This document shows positions 1 to 11,850 of a stretch of 64,000 bases of DNA, one piece after another. A program made the position numbers and the translations under genes. The notes under the pieces were generated by a model. That model was not told where the DNA came from, searched no databases, and was given only the letters and a program-made list of their open reading frames with translations. Origin of the DNA: Glandiceps talaboti (Eukaryota; Hemichordata; Enteropneusta; Spengelidae). The stretch's first letter is position 1; each line of letters begins with the position of its first letter. The stretch is taken from NCBI RefSeq assembly GCF_964340395.1, contig NC_135562.1, positions 14,743,796 through 14,807,795 of the forward strand, in the 5' to 3' direction.

Positions 1-3000
1 GATTAAACCCTTTGCCACACACTTTACATTCATATGGTCTTACATCTGTGTCGATCATTATGTGCCTTTTCAGATGGCTACTTCGATTAAATCCTTTACC
101 CCAGTCTTTACATTCATATGGTCTTTCATTTGTGTGAATCATCATGTGCCTTTTAAGATGGCAACATCGATTAAATCCTTTACCACACTCTTTACATTTA
201 TATGGTCTTTCATTTGTGTGGACCATCATGTGTGTCGTCAGACTGCCACTTCGATTAAACCCTTTACCACACTCTTTACATTCATATGGTCTTTCATTTG
301 TGTGGATCATCATGTGTTTTTTCAGAGTGCCATTTTGATTAAACCCTTTACCACACTCTTTACATTTATATGGTCTTTCATTTGTGTGGATCATCATCAT
401 GTGATTCTTCAGATAACTACTTTGATTAAACCCTTTACCACACTCTTTACATTCATATGGTCTTTCATTTGTGTGGATCACTATGTGTCTCTTCAGATGG
501 CCACCCTGTTTAAACCCTTTACCACACTCTTTACATTTATATGGTCTTTTATGTGTGTGGATCACCATGTGCTTCTTCAGATTGCTACTACAATTAAACG
601 CTTTACTACACTCTTTACATTCATATGGTCTTTCATTTGTGTGGATCACTATGTGTCTCTTCAGACTACCACTTTGATTAAACCCTTTACCACATTCTTT
701 ACATTCATATGGTCTTTCATTTGTATGGATCATCATCATGTGATTCTTCAGAGTGCTACTTTGATTAAACCCTTTACCACACTCTTTACATTCACATGGT
801 CTTTCATTTGTGTGGATCACTATGTGTCTCTTCAGACTACCACTATGATTAAACTCTTTACCACACTCTTTACATTCAAATGGTCTTTCATTTGTGTGGA
901 TCATCATCATGTGTGTCTTCAGACTGCCACTTTGATTAAACCCTTTACCACACTCTTTACATTCATATGGTCTTTCATTTGTGTGGATCCTCATGTGTGT
1001 CTTCAGACTGCCACTTTGATTAAACCCTTTACCACACTCTTTACATTCATATGGTCTTTCATTTGTGTGGCTCCTCATGTGCATCTTCAGATCGCAACTT
1101 TGATTAAACCCTTTACCACATTCTTTACATTCATATGGTCTTTCATTTGTGTGAATCACCATGTGTGTCTTCAGATTACCACTTCGATTAAACCGTTTAC
1201 CACACTCTTTACATTTATATGGTCTTTCATTTGTGTGGATCCTCATGTGCCTTTTCAGATGGCTACTTTGATTAAATCCTTTACCACACTCGCTACATTC
1301 AACTGATTTTTCATTTGTGTGAATTATCATGTGTGTCTTCAGATGGCTACTTCGATTAAACCCTTTACCACACTCTTTACATTCATATGGTCTTTCATTT
1401 GTGTGGATCACTATGTGTCTCTTCAGATGGCCACCCTGTTTAAACCCTTTACCACACTCTTTACATTTATATGGTCTTTTATGTGTGTGGATCACCATGT
1501 GCTTCTTCAGATTGCTACTACAATTAAACGCTTTACTACACTCTTTACATTCATATGGTCTTTCATTTGTGTGGATCACTATGTGTCTCTTCAGACTACC
1601 ACTTTGATTAAACCCTTTACCACATTCTTTACATTCATATGGTCTTTCATTTGTATGGATCATCATCATGTGATTCTTCAGAGTGCTACTTTGATTAAAC
1701 CCTTTACCACACTCTTTACATTCACATGGTCTTTCATTTGTGTGGATCACTATGTGTCTCTTCAGACTACCACTATGATTAAACTCTTTACCACACTCTT
1801 TACATTCAAATGGTCTTTCATTTGTGTGGATCATCATGTGTGTCTTCAAACTGCCATATCGATTAAACCTTTTGCCACACTCTTTACATTCATATTGTCT
1901 TTCGTTTGTGTGGATCACCATGTGTGCCTTCAGAGAGTCACTACGTTTAAACCCTTTACAGCACTCTTTACATTCATATGGTCTGTTATTTGTGTGCATC
2001 ATCATGTGTGTCTTCAGACTGCCACTTTGATTAAACCCTTTGCCACACTCTTTACATTCATATGGTCTGTTATTTGTGTGCATCATCATGTGTGTCTTCA
2101 GACTGCCACTTTGATTAAACCCTTTACAGCACTCTTTACAATCATATGGTCTTTCATTTGTGTGGATCATCATGTGATTCTTCAGAGTGCCACTTTGATT
2201 AAACCCTTTGCCACACACTTTACATTCATATGGTCTTACATCTGTGTCGATCATTATGTGCCTTTTCAGATGGCTACTTCGATTAAATCCTTTACCCCAG
2301 TCTTTACATTCATATGGTCTTTCATTTGTGTGAATCATCATGTGCCTTTTAAGATGGCAACATCGATTAAATCCTTTGCCACACTCTTTACATTCATACG
2401 GTCTTTCATTTGTGTGAATCATCATGTGCCTTTTAAGATGGCAACTTCGATTAAATCCTTTACCACACTCTTTACATTCATATGGTCTTTCATTTGTATG
2501 GATCATCATGTGCCTCTTTAGAGTGCGACTAGCATTGAACCCTTTACCACACTCTCTACATTCATATGGTCTTTCACTTGTGTGGCTCATCATGTGCATC
2601 TTCAGATGGCTACTTCGATTAAACCCTTTACCACACTCTTTACATTCATATGGTTTTTCATTTGTGTGGATCATCATGTGCCTCTTCAGATGGGAACTTT
2701 GATCAAACCCTTTGTCACACACTATACATTCATATGGTTTTTTAGGTATGTGGATCATCATGTGCATCTTTAGGATGCTACTATGCTTAAACCTTTTACC
2801 ACACTCTTTACATACAAATTGTTTTTCACTAGTACGGATGCAATTATGTTTTTCTTTATGGCTACTGTAATTTAACCTTTTATCACACCCACTTGGTTTT
2901 TCCTTTGTGTATATTTTTCTGTGTTTTTCAATCCTGCTTTTCTTGCCAACTATTTCACAAAGGGATTGTTTTTGATTTTTTTTAGACTTTACAGGGGTTT

Positions 3001-3660
3001 CCACATTCTCTGAATTCATTTCATGTGTATCAGTATTGTCATGACCTCTGTACAACATTTGATGTGTTTTCCTATCACCCTGGATCACCATCTTGTCTTC
3101 AGTTACACATGTATTTTTCCCTTCCAAGGTTTGTAAACTATCACTTCTTGGATTCATATCAGACATTTTCCTTTGATGTTGTCTCTGCTTTACCCTCTTT
3201 TCATCTAATATACGTCTATTTCCCTCCACACTTTGTAAACTCTCAGTGGTACTTGAATTACCAGGATTGCCTTTCCTCACTTTCTGTTCATGCTGTAGTT
3301 TATTCTTTCCCTGGTTAACAATCTCCTCTTCTGTTGTGCATTCATTTTCCTCCAAAGTTTCTAAACTATCAGCATTTGGACAATCATGATTATTATCAGT
3401 CACTTTCACTTGATGGTCCATTTCTCTCTCTCCCTGGTTGATAATCTTGTTTTCTGTTGTACATATACTTTTCTCCAAATTTGGTGAAATATAATTGGCA
3501 TTTGTACAATCAGGATTACCTTTGGTTGCTTTCGTGTGCTGTTCTCCAGTTATATTCTCTGAATTGGTGTCACTCAGAACAGAGTCCTCATTTCCTATCG
3601 GGTCTTCCTTTAATGTAACATGGCCATAATAACACAGACAATCAAAGACCATAAATATAT
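1..3660 (-). CDS. ZF1: C2H2 zinc-finger protein, exon 3 (partial, runs off left edge)
   Basis: The minus-strand frame is open from the splice acceptor (TTTTTGACAG) at 3661-3665 to the window edge, about 1,220 codons with no stop. It begins DIFMVFDCLCYYGHVTLKED, continues through an acidic region with four degenerate repeats of about 40 residues (roughly 3560-3000), then a lysine-rich stretch and two decayed fingers. About 33 complete C2H2 fingers and a partial one follow, with the C-X2-C-X3-F-X5-L-X2-H-X3/4-H pattern and TNERP linkers. Proteins of this type are nuclear sequence-specific DNA binders; the target is unknown. Exon 2 at 11358-11421 supplies the start, and its overhanging G completes the first Asp codon here. 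Relative to ZF2 the array has about 16 extra fingers (1,347 bp), including an exact internal duplication. Two fingers carry the KDW and MIDTD substitutions that remove zinc ligands. The 3' end is not in the window, so a stop further left is unknown. Confidence 0.93.
1354..1839 (-). repeat. Internal 486-bp exact duplication inside the ZF1 finger array
   Basis: By eye, bases 424-909 and 1354-1839 are identical over about 486 bp, at an offset of 930 bp (310 codons, eleven fingers including two with an extra codon). A second block, 1-180, matches 2197-2376 at an offset of 2,196 bp. Both offsets are multiples of three, so the finger frame is kept. This is the signature of very recent unequal crossing-over or replication slippage within the array. 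Confidence 0.9.
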
Positions 3661-4383
3661 CTGTCAAAAATATAAAAACAGAATTGTATGAGTATGATTG
3701 AAATGTGGATGCTGGTCACATGAACTCTACTTATAAATTCGGTGGGCAGCTTTAGTTGATTTTTTATTCTTTTAGAGAAAAACATACCCAAACATCTCAT
3801 TTGGAACAGAACAATCTGACAAAGGCTGTTGACTTAACCCACACTTTTAAATCAAAAGTAAATGAGTGGAGCATCTTGTCTTCAAAATTTCATCCATTTT
3901 TATTCATACATGCTCCACCTATACTATTATTACATACATGTATGTACCAGGGCATGCTTGTGGTGTTTTCACTACAGAGCAATACCAAAAACATTATTGC
4001 ATACCTGCATGCAAATTATATGCAAATAAGGATGCAATCATTCCCTACACAAGAAATCATGTGTGATTTTTATGGAAACTTTCCATTTATGATAAACATA
4101 TGTAACAATAACAGAACCCCATGCCATGTGAGTTCAAGTGTGGGTACTCAGGGGTATTTGCACTCATGCTTGCACTGTTGCAGTGTTTTCTGCTGCACTG
4201 TCACCCGCTACACTCATGAAAGTACAGGTGCAGACAACACTGCAAGCACACATGCAAATGCCCCAATAATATTCCCCTGCTCAGCCTGGTACTCTTTCAA
4301 CCAACTGTTACGCATGATTTTAGTTTCATTTATTTTTGATTGTTTTTATTTGTGAAAAAAACTGATTCAAAACAAACAAAAAT
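3661..4383. other. ZF1 intron 2, 3' part conserved in all five units
   Basis: This is the acceptor-proximal part of the ZF1 intron as read on the minus strand. The same sequence recurs with small changes at 22065-22787, 37928-38640, 50655-51176 and, interrupted, 60536-62280. Open frames here are not conserved between copies: ZF3 and ZF5 carry frame-changing indels, so no gene is supported. Confidence 0.7.
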
Positions 4384-5976
4384 TTCGCGACAATGTATCA
4401 ATAATGGTGACCTATACATTGACCTCAATATAATTAGTGTACAGTGAGGGTGCGCCACTCAACAAAATCTTGCGAATGTGTAAAATCGAGGTGGGACAGA
4501 AGTAAGTTCAACACGCACATGCCATATCCCGGGTATGTAGGGGATCACGAAAGCCGAGTGAACATGACATTCACAAGCCATTAACGGTCCAAGTGCAACA
4601 AACCCGCGGGCTTGCCTGACGAAAACGGGTGTCATAAAAGTTGTTTGCATCTCTAAAGCTGTTTGTAGTGTTACTTATAATAGCCTAATAAATTGATAAC
4701 AACTGATATAAGACGGAGATAAGGTTTGCCTCAATTGACCCACTCCTTAGAAATGATCTTACGCTGTGAACTACACTGTTTACTTGTGTTATGTAAGAGC
4801 CCATCATCACATGTGTAAATATTGGTACTCTTTGATAACAAGTGGACTTGCTTCTTTAATGGCTTGTCCCAGTAATGAGTCGAGGATGGCAAGCTTTCCT
4901 GTGCTGAGAATAGGAGGCGTGGCGGGCATTTCAACAACATTATTGACAACTAACTTTCATTGGGACTAGACAAATCACAGATATAAAGCTAAATTTCTTG
5001 CATAAATCATGAAATTGCAAGACTTTATCCTTAGGCCTTACGGAAGGCATTCAGTTTAAATCTGGTTATTTATTAATGTTATGTACACAAATGATTGTCA
5101 GAGCATTGATTCTAGTAGTTTGCCCGTATATTTTCTGATGATGCTGCCATACTTGCTCTCCTGAACAATGCAGACTCTGTGAAGGTACATAGAAGTTCAG
5201 TTACAGATTTTTTTCTGAGTGGTGTACTACAAATTTTTTTTTGGAGCTAAATGTGTCCAAAACAAAAGAGATTGATTTTCGTCGAAATGCATTGCCTGAT
5301 GGCACCATTGTGATTAATGGTGAGCCTGTTGAACAGGTGGTGTCTTACAAATATCTTGGTTTGAACCTTGACAATAAACTCTCATTTACACATCATACTA
5401 CAGCTGTCCTAAAGAAATGCCAACAGGGTTTACACATGCTTTGCCGGTTGCGCTCTTTCAATATAGATGCTAAACTGCTTCTGCTGCTCTATCGTAGCAT
5501 TATTGAACCTCTTTTAACTTATTGTAACATCTGTTATATTCCTCTGCTCTCTGCTGTCAATCGAAATAAACTTCTGAAAATTTCTTTCACTGCTGCTAAA
5601 ATTTTGGGCCTGCCGCCTCCTGCTCTCTCGGACCTTACTGATCGTGCAATACTGCACAAGGCACGTGTGATTGCTGTTGATGACAAACATCCACTTTATG
5701 CATATTTTGATATTCTCCCATCTGGCTTAAGATACCGTTGTCTTAAATGCTCCAAAGTTTGTTACAGCAAGAGTTTTGTGCCATCAGCCGTCAGATTGTT
5801 AAATCATTGCTAAGTTGTATTTGTGTACTAAGTGTATTTATATTTGTATTTGTATTTGTATTTGTATTTGTATTTGTATTTGTATTTGTGTAGATGTTTC
5901 GCTTGGACTTTTGTGAGTTGTATACTACATATCCTTGAGGACCAATAAATAAAAAATAATAATAAAAATAATAATA
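4384..5976 (+). mobile_element. Insertion carrying a 5'-damaged non-LTR retrotransposon fragment
   Basis: Units 3 and 5 run straight through this point, while units 1 and 2 carry about 1.6 kb of extra DNA, so this is an insertion that predates the ZF1/ZF2 duplication. Its right part encodes reverse-transcriptase sequence on the plus strand. It ends in an AATAAA-rich, (AAT)n-like tail near 5947-5978, as expected for the 3' end of a LINE. A (TTTGTA)n tract lies at about 5835-5890. The origin of the left 650 bp is not recognised. At 5035-5065 it contains a motif (CCTTACGGAAGGCATTCAG) that recurs inverted at the left edge of the repeat element in the ZF5 intron. Confidence 0.65.
5241..5813 (+). 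pseudogene. Reverse transcriptase C-terminal fragment of a CR1/L2/Rex1-like LINE
   Basis: The 190-residue frame resembles the region after the catalytic motif and the C-terminus of non-LTR reverse transcriptases: ELNVSKTKEIDFRR, then YKYLGLNLDNKLSFTHHT, then LPSGLRYRCLKCSKV and a final VPSAVRLLNHC. There is no ATG; the frame opens at a TTG codon. Just upstream, at about 5137-5215, an FSDDAAILALLNNADSV stretch in another frame carries the catalytic FxDD motif, so at least two frameshifts separate the palm region from this fragment. It is a dead copy. A nearly identical copy lies at 23633-24205. The clade assignment rests on motif similarity only. Confidence 0.75.
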
Positions 5977-6167
5977 ATGTACAGACATGACTGAGTAAAG
6001 AAAACAGACATGTATGAAGGTCAAAAAGAAATATAATTGGTTATCTTTTTTAAATGTTTTTAAAATCTTTAGGGTCAGCAGCTTAAACTGGGATTGGCCA
6101 GGTTATCGGAAACACATTTTGTTTGTATTTGGCCTTAATTTGCATATAAGAGGCATGACAAGGTATC

Positions 6168-9100
6168 TGTGCTAACTTGGCCCAACCATACTAACTCAGC
6201 CTAACCGTTAAAACTTGGCCTACCCATACTAACTTGGCCTACCCATACTAACTTGGCCTACCCATACTAACTCGGCCTACCCATGCTAACTTGGCCTACC
6301 CATACTAACTTGGCCTACCCATACTAACTCGGCCTACCCATGCTAACTTGGCCTACCCATACTAACTTGGCCTACCCATGCTAACTTGGCCTACCCATAC
6401 TAACTCGGCCTACCCATACTAACTTGGCCTACCCATGCTAACTTGGCCTACCCATGCTAACTCGGCCTACCCATACTAACTTGGCCTACCCATGCTAACT
6501 CGGCCTACCCATACTAACTTGGCCTACCCATGCTAACTCGGCCTACCCATGCTAACTCAGCCTACCCATACTAACTTGGCCTACCCATACTAACTCGGCC
6601 TACCCATACTAACTTGGCCTACCCATGCTAACTCGGCCAACCCGTACCAACTCAGCCTACCCATGCTAACTTGGCCCAACCGTATTAACTTGGCCCACCC
6701 ATACTAACTTGGCCTACCCATGCTAACTCGCCTTACCTGTGCTAACTCAGCCGACCCATACTAACTCGGCACAACCGTAATAACTCAGCCTACCTGTGCT
6801 AACTCGGCCTACCTGTGCTAACTCGGCCCATTCAGTGACATTATAATGAGCACAGCGGTTAAAGTTTGTTCTCAAAGGTATTTCGTAAAATCACACAGAC
6901 CAACTACTTCTGAAAAACCGTAATAACTCAGCCTACCCATGCTAACTCAGCCTACCTGTGCTAACTTAACCTACCCATGCTAACTCGGCCGACCCGTACC
7001 AACTCAGCCTACCCATGCTAACTCAGCCTACCCATGGTAACCCGGCCCACCCATACTAACTCGGCCTACCCATGCTAATTTGGCCTACCTGTGCTAACTC
7101 GGCACAACCGTACTAACTTGGCCTAACCGTATTACCTCGGCCTCTCCATGCTAACTCGGCCTACCTGTGCTAACTCGGCTGACCCGTACTAACTCGGCCC
7201 AACCGTAATAACTCGGCCTACCTGTGGTAACTCGGCCCGCCCATACTAAATCGGCTTACCCATACTAACTTGGCCTACCCATGCTAACTTGATCGACCTG
7301 TATCAACTCAGTCTACCCATGCTATCTGTGCTATCTCGGCCCAATCGTACTAACTCGGCCCAACCGTAAAAACTTGGCCTACCCATGCTAACTCGACCTA
7401 CCTGTGCTAACTCAGCCCAACCATACTAACTCAGCCCAACCATAATAACTCGGCCTATCCATACTAACTTGGCCTACCCATGCTAACTCGGCCGACCAGT
7501 ACCAACTCAGCCTACCCGTGCTAACTTGGCCCGACCGTAATAACTCGGCCCACCCATACTAACTCGGCCTACCCATGCTACCTTGGCCTACCTGTGCTAA
7601 CTCGGCCAACTGGTACTAACTAGGCCCAACCCTAATAACTCAGCCTACCGGTGGTAACTCGGCTCACCCATACTAACTCAGCCTACCCATGCTAACTCGG
7701 CCTACCTGTGCTAACTCGGCCTACCTGTGCTAACCTGGCCTACCTGTGTTAACACGGCCTACCCATGCTAACTCGGCCTATTCAGTGACATAATGAGCAC
7801 AGCGGTTAAAGTTTGTTCACAAAGGTATTTAGTTTAATTTTGGAAAACACAGTCTGACTGAGTGTATCACTGATACCGTTAGATACTACAAGCTTGTACT
7901 AAAAGCGATATTTGCCAAATCTGTAGAATAAGAATTTCCGATCATGATATTAAAGCCTGATGTGCAGGGAAGGTCCCCCAGTACAGCTTACAGAAATAAT
8001 TTGCACTGAAAACACACGATGTACAGATAATAGATACTATCTGTTTGAATTTTATTAATAACGTAACATCTATGTTGTAGTTGGTTATTTGATGGGCCGA
8101 GTTGGCAGGGTGCGAGCTCAGTAGGCAATGGACCATGTTGGGCGTAAACCAGGTCACTCAGCCACCCATTCACTCACCAACCCCTACTCATTCACCCACC
8201 AATGCATGCACCAAACCCCACAGTCATTCACTCACCCACCAATGAATGCACCAACCCACTCCCCCCCCCCCATACACACCCACACACACACATACCCATC
8301 CATTCACTGGGGTACATGTAGGTTCAACTCGGCCCATTGCACCTCGGCCTACCTATGCCAACTCGGCCAATGTGATTGTTAACTCTGCCTACCTGTGCTA
8401 ACTCGGCCTACCTGTGCTAACTTGGCCTACCCATGCTAACTCAGCCGACCAGTACCAACTCAGCCTACCCGTGCTAACTTGGCCCGACCGTAATAGGTCG
8501 GCCCACCCATACTAACTCGGCCTACCCATGCTAACTTGGCCTACCTGTGCTAACTATGCCGACTCGTACTAACTCGGCCCAACCCTAATAACTCAGCCTA
8601 CCGGTGGTAACTTGGCTCACCCATACTAACTCATCCTACCCATGCTAACTCTGCCTACCTGTGCTAACTCAGCCCAACTGTTCTAACTCGGCCCAACTGT
8701 AATAACTCAGCCTACCCATGCTAACTCAGCCTACCTGTGCTAACTCGGCCCAACCGTACTAACTCAGCCCAACCGTAATAACTCGACCTACCCATGCTAA
8801 ATCAGCCTACCTGTGCTAACTTGGCCTACCTGTGCTAACCTGGCCTACCTGTGTTAACACGGCCTACCCATGCTAACTCGGCCTATTCAGTGACATTATA
8901 ATGAGCACAGCGGTTAAAGTTTATTCACAAAGGTATTTAGTAAAATTTTGGAAAACACAGTCTGACTGAGTGTATCACTGATACTATTAGATACTACAAG
9001 CTTGTACTACAAGCGATATTTGCCAAATCTGTAGAATAAGAATTTCCGATCATGATATTAAAGGGTGTGCAAGGAAGGTCCCCCAGTACAGCTTATTGAA

Positions 9101-9575
9101 ATAAATTGGCAGGGTGCGGGCTGATTAGGCGATGGACCATGTTGGGCATTAACCAGGTCACCCACCCACCAATTCACTCACCAACCCCCACTCATTCACC
9201 CATCAATACATGCACCAACCCACTCCCCCCACACACACACACACCCACACACACACACACACATACCCATCCATTCACTGGTGTACATGTAGGTTCAACT
9301 CGGCCCATTGCACCTAGGCCTACCCATGCCAACTCAGCCCATGTGATTGTTAACTCTGCCTACCAGTGCTAACTCGGCCTACCCGTGCTAACTCGACCCA
9401 CCCATACTAACTTGGTCTACCCGTGCTAACTCGGCCTACCCGTGCTAACTCTGCTCACCCAGACTAACTCGGCCTACCCATGCTAAGTCGGCCTACCTGT
9501 GCTAACCTGGCCTACCCATGGTAACTCAGCCTACCCATGCTAACTCGCCCTACCCATGCTAACTCGGCCCATTCA
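6168..9575. repeat. 19-bp minisatellite with higher-order modules (ZF1 intron)
   Basis: Imperfect tandem copies of a 19-bp unit close to GCTAACTCGGCCTACCCAT fill about 6168-6830, 6920-7782, 8325-8890 and 9295-9575. Variants such as ACTAACTTGG and CCTGTG interleave. The blocks are separated by recurring non-repeat modules: one beginning TTCAGTGACATTATAATGAG, and one holding GGTCACTCACCCACCAATG with a C-rich and CA-rich tract. Module and minisatellite together form a higher-order repeat. ORFs crossing the CA tracts are compositional. The ZF2 intron has the same structure about 365 bp shorter, ZF3 has an independently rearranged version, and ZF4 and ZF5 lack it. Confidence 0.9.
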
Positions 9576-10945
9576 GTGACATTATAATGAGCACAGTGGT
9601 TAAAGTTTGTTCACAAAGGTTTTTCATAAAATTTTGTCACACAGCCCCACTACTTCTAAAAAATAGCGCAAATATTGCGTTGCCGCACAACTTCATGTTC
9701 AGGGCAATTATAGATATATAATTTTTTGAAGATTTAAAGTTGTAACCAAAACAAAATTTTCATACCTAATTTCCATCATCATAATCCAGCCATCCTATGT
9801 TGGAAGTGTACAAGACAAGTATAGCAACATCCTAATCAAACTTTAAAGGGATGTGTCTACAAGGTTTTGTACTTCTTTATTTTTTTAAATCAATTTGGAA
9901 CCAAGTCATACCAATGTAACATGTTTAACTTTCTTGGTTGTCTTATTGTAATATTTTAAACACAAGCTACATTCAGTTTATATGGGTAGGTGATGAAACA
10001 GCTGTCTTACAACATATTACATAATCAAGTCATAAACCAAACTGGCCATGCTACAGGCTTTACCACCAGAGGAAATAGTAAAGTAAACATTATAGTTAAT
10101 TAACAATGTACTGTTCTCACTGTGTCAGCTATTAAGGAGGACAAATCTACACATTCTCAACAAAGTTAAGCCCAATCTACTGGGTAATTTCAGAGTTGAA
10201 GATTTTTGAGGAAAAGCAATGATATAGAATAACACTTCTAGAAACATCTCACCAAGTTTCAAACTCATTCACTTAGTACTTTTTGAGATATAAGTTTTTG
10301 ACCAAAAATGAACATTCTTACACCTAATTTGCATATCACTCATGGAATCATTGTATGCTTAATATATCTTCGTCTATACATCCCTAGATGCATCCCCATC
10401 AAATTTCAGCCCAATCTGCTCAGTAGTTTTGGAATTATAGATTTTTAACCTAAAAGACACATTTTTAGCCCTAATTTGCATATCACTGATGGAATCATCA
10501 TGTCATGAACAAATCTTACTTTACACCCCCTAAAGAATCTTCCCACCAAATTTTGCACCAATCTGCCCAGTAGTTTCTGAGTTTAAGTTTTTTGACCAAA
10601 AATCACATTTTTTTACCCAAATCACACACCTGTGATGCGATCATTTTGATTTGAACAATTTCCCAAATAGACACCCAAGGTAATGGCCCCACCAAATATC
10701 ATGGCAATCGGTTCAGCAGTTTTTGACTTTAAGTTGTTTACACACATACACACAGACAGACAGACAGACAGATAGACAGACAGACAGATACCGGGCGATC
10801 CCTATAGCACTACTGAACCTCAGTTCAGTTGTGCTAAAAACCATAATAACTCGGCCTACCCATGCTAACTCAGCCTACCTGTGCTAACTTGGCCTACCCA
10901 TGCTAACTCAGCCTACCTGTGCTAACTCGGCCTACCCATGGTAAC
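9576..10945. repeat. Intronic dispersed repeat ending in a GACA tract, plus terminal minisatellite
   Basis: From about 10130 the sequence contains repeated phrases of the kind AATTTGCATATCACTGATGG and CCCAATCTGC at intervals of about 130-150 bp. It ends in a (GACA)n tract near 10752-10790 and the tail TCAGTTCAGTTGTGCTAAAA near 10830. Related copies with the same tail lie at 17331-17690, 33126-33545, 47131-47545 and 57111-57535, so this is a dispersed, probably non-autonomous element family that is not further identified. A short minisatellite block follows at 10841-10945. The stretch 9576-10130 shows nothing recognisable. Confidence 0.65.
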
Positions 10946-11357
10946 TCCATGTTGGGCGTTAACCAGGTCACTCACCCACCCATTCACTCACCAACATCCA
11001 CACACCCATTCACTCACCCACCAATGCATGCACCAACCCCCACAGTCATTCACTCACCCACCAATGCATGCACCAACCCCCAACCCCCCCACACACACAC
11101 ACACACACACAGTGCTGAGAGGATGACAGAAACTGAACCTCAGCTGTACAGTGCTATAAAGTTATTAGATACAGCATTTCTTTCATACAGTTTACACTAT
11201 ATATTTTTGCCAGCAATGTATTTCTCTGTCCTTCTTTGTCTGCCTTTACATATCGCTGTTGTTGGGGCAGAGCCTACAAACAGGCCTATCAATTATGAAG
11301 TATAAAGTTTTAAATTTTCATTAAAGTTTTCACAGAACTGATACTGTATTTACTAAC

Positions 11358-11421
11358 CTTTATCAGTGAGTTCACTGACTGAACTTGAAGACAGGTTCAT
11401 GGTGTCTTGAGTTCGATTCAT
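11358..11421 (-). CDS. ZF1 exon 2, coding part (start codon exon)
   Basis: On the minus strand the ATG at 11419-11421 opens 21 codons, MNRTQDTMNLSSSS followed by VSELTDK, plus a final G, then the donor AAAG|GTTAGTA at 11351-11358. The trailing G pairs in phase with the AT that starts exon 3 at 3660, restoring an Asp codon and the zinc-finger frame. The whole exon probably spans 11358-11493, with acceptor TATAG before TCGCTG. The same exon occurs upstream of all five genes with the same 64-nt coding length, which is strong comparative support. An in-frame upstream ATG at 11473-11475 could add 18 residues in this copy. The exon is too short to be found by ORF length. Confidence 0.82.
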
Positions 11422-11702
11422 CTTGATATGGCAATCTTGAATTATGGTGAGCTCTTTTCCTTCAAGATGTACCATCCAAAGTGTACACAGCGACTATCTA
11501 TAATAGAGAAAATGTATACATTGTACATTTGTAATTACTAGAGAATGTTACCATGGAATTCATTGGTCTGTCGTGTTTGTAACCATTGATATTTTGGGGT
11601 GTTGTGCAATACAGTAATACCGCATCGTTTTTTTGAGTCAATGCTACTCGATGTATTAGGGGTGAGTTGAAACGTGGCAAGAAACGGGAGACAACTACTC
11701 AC

Positions 11703-11850
11703 CTCATCAGTACGAACCGACCGCCATTTTCCAATTCATCGAAGTGCAGCGCCAGCAACGGCCAACACATTAGGGGTGCGAACAATCGATAGCAAGAACT
11801 TTCTCTAAAGCCCTCAGTGGTGAAAATGGGACAGGGCACTAGTATTTGCC
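11703..11850 (-). promoter_or_regulatory. ZF1 exon 1 (5' UTR) and probable promoter-proximal region
   Basis: A strong donor, GATGAG|GTGAGTAG, ends a short exon at 11703. The block is highly conserved in units 1-3 and recognisable in unit 4. Its start is not defined; conservation suggests about 11840-11850. It contains an AAAATGGCGG box (minus strand, 11721-11730), matching the consensus often bound by YY1 near transcription starts in animals, which also makes a 6-codon upstream ORF. Longer upstream frames here are not conserved in frame between paralogs, so the exon is most likely untranslated leader. Confidence 0.6.

Noticed and set aside
3025-4355. Plus-strand ORFs of 97 and 199 codons recurring in each unit
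   Set aside because: The first is antisense to the acidic coding region. The second lies in the intron and is broken or shifted in ZF3 and ZF5, so conservation reflects recent duplication only.
5791-6024. Asn-Thr repeat ORF at the end of the LINE fragment
   Set aside because: It is antisense translation of a TTTGTA microsatellite.
8310-9310. GGTTCAACTC resembling a Pol III B box near 8310 and 9292
   Set aside because: No A box at a suitable distance and no clover-leaf could be built; it is part of the minisatellite junction.
8128-11305. ORFs rich in His, Thr and Pro (THTHTHTH) in the introns
   Set aside because: They are translations of CA and CACCC tracts in the minisatellite modules, with frames changing between copies.
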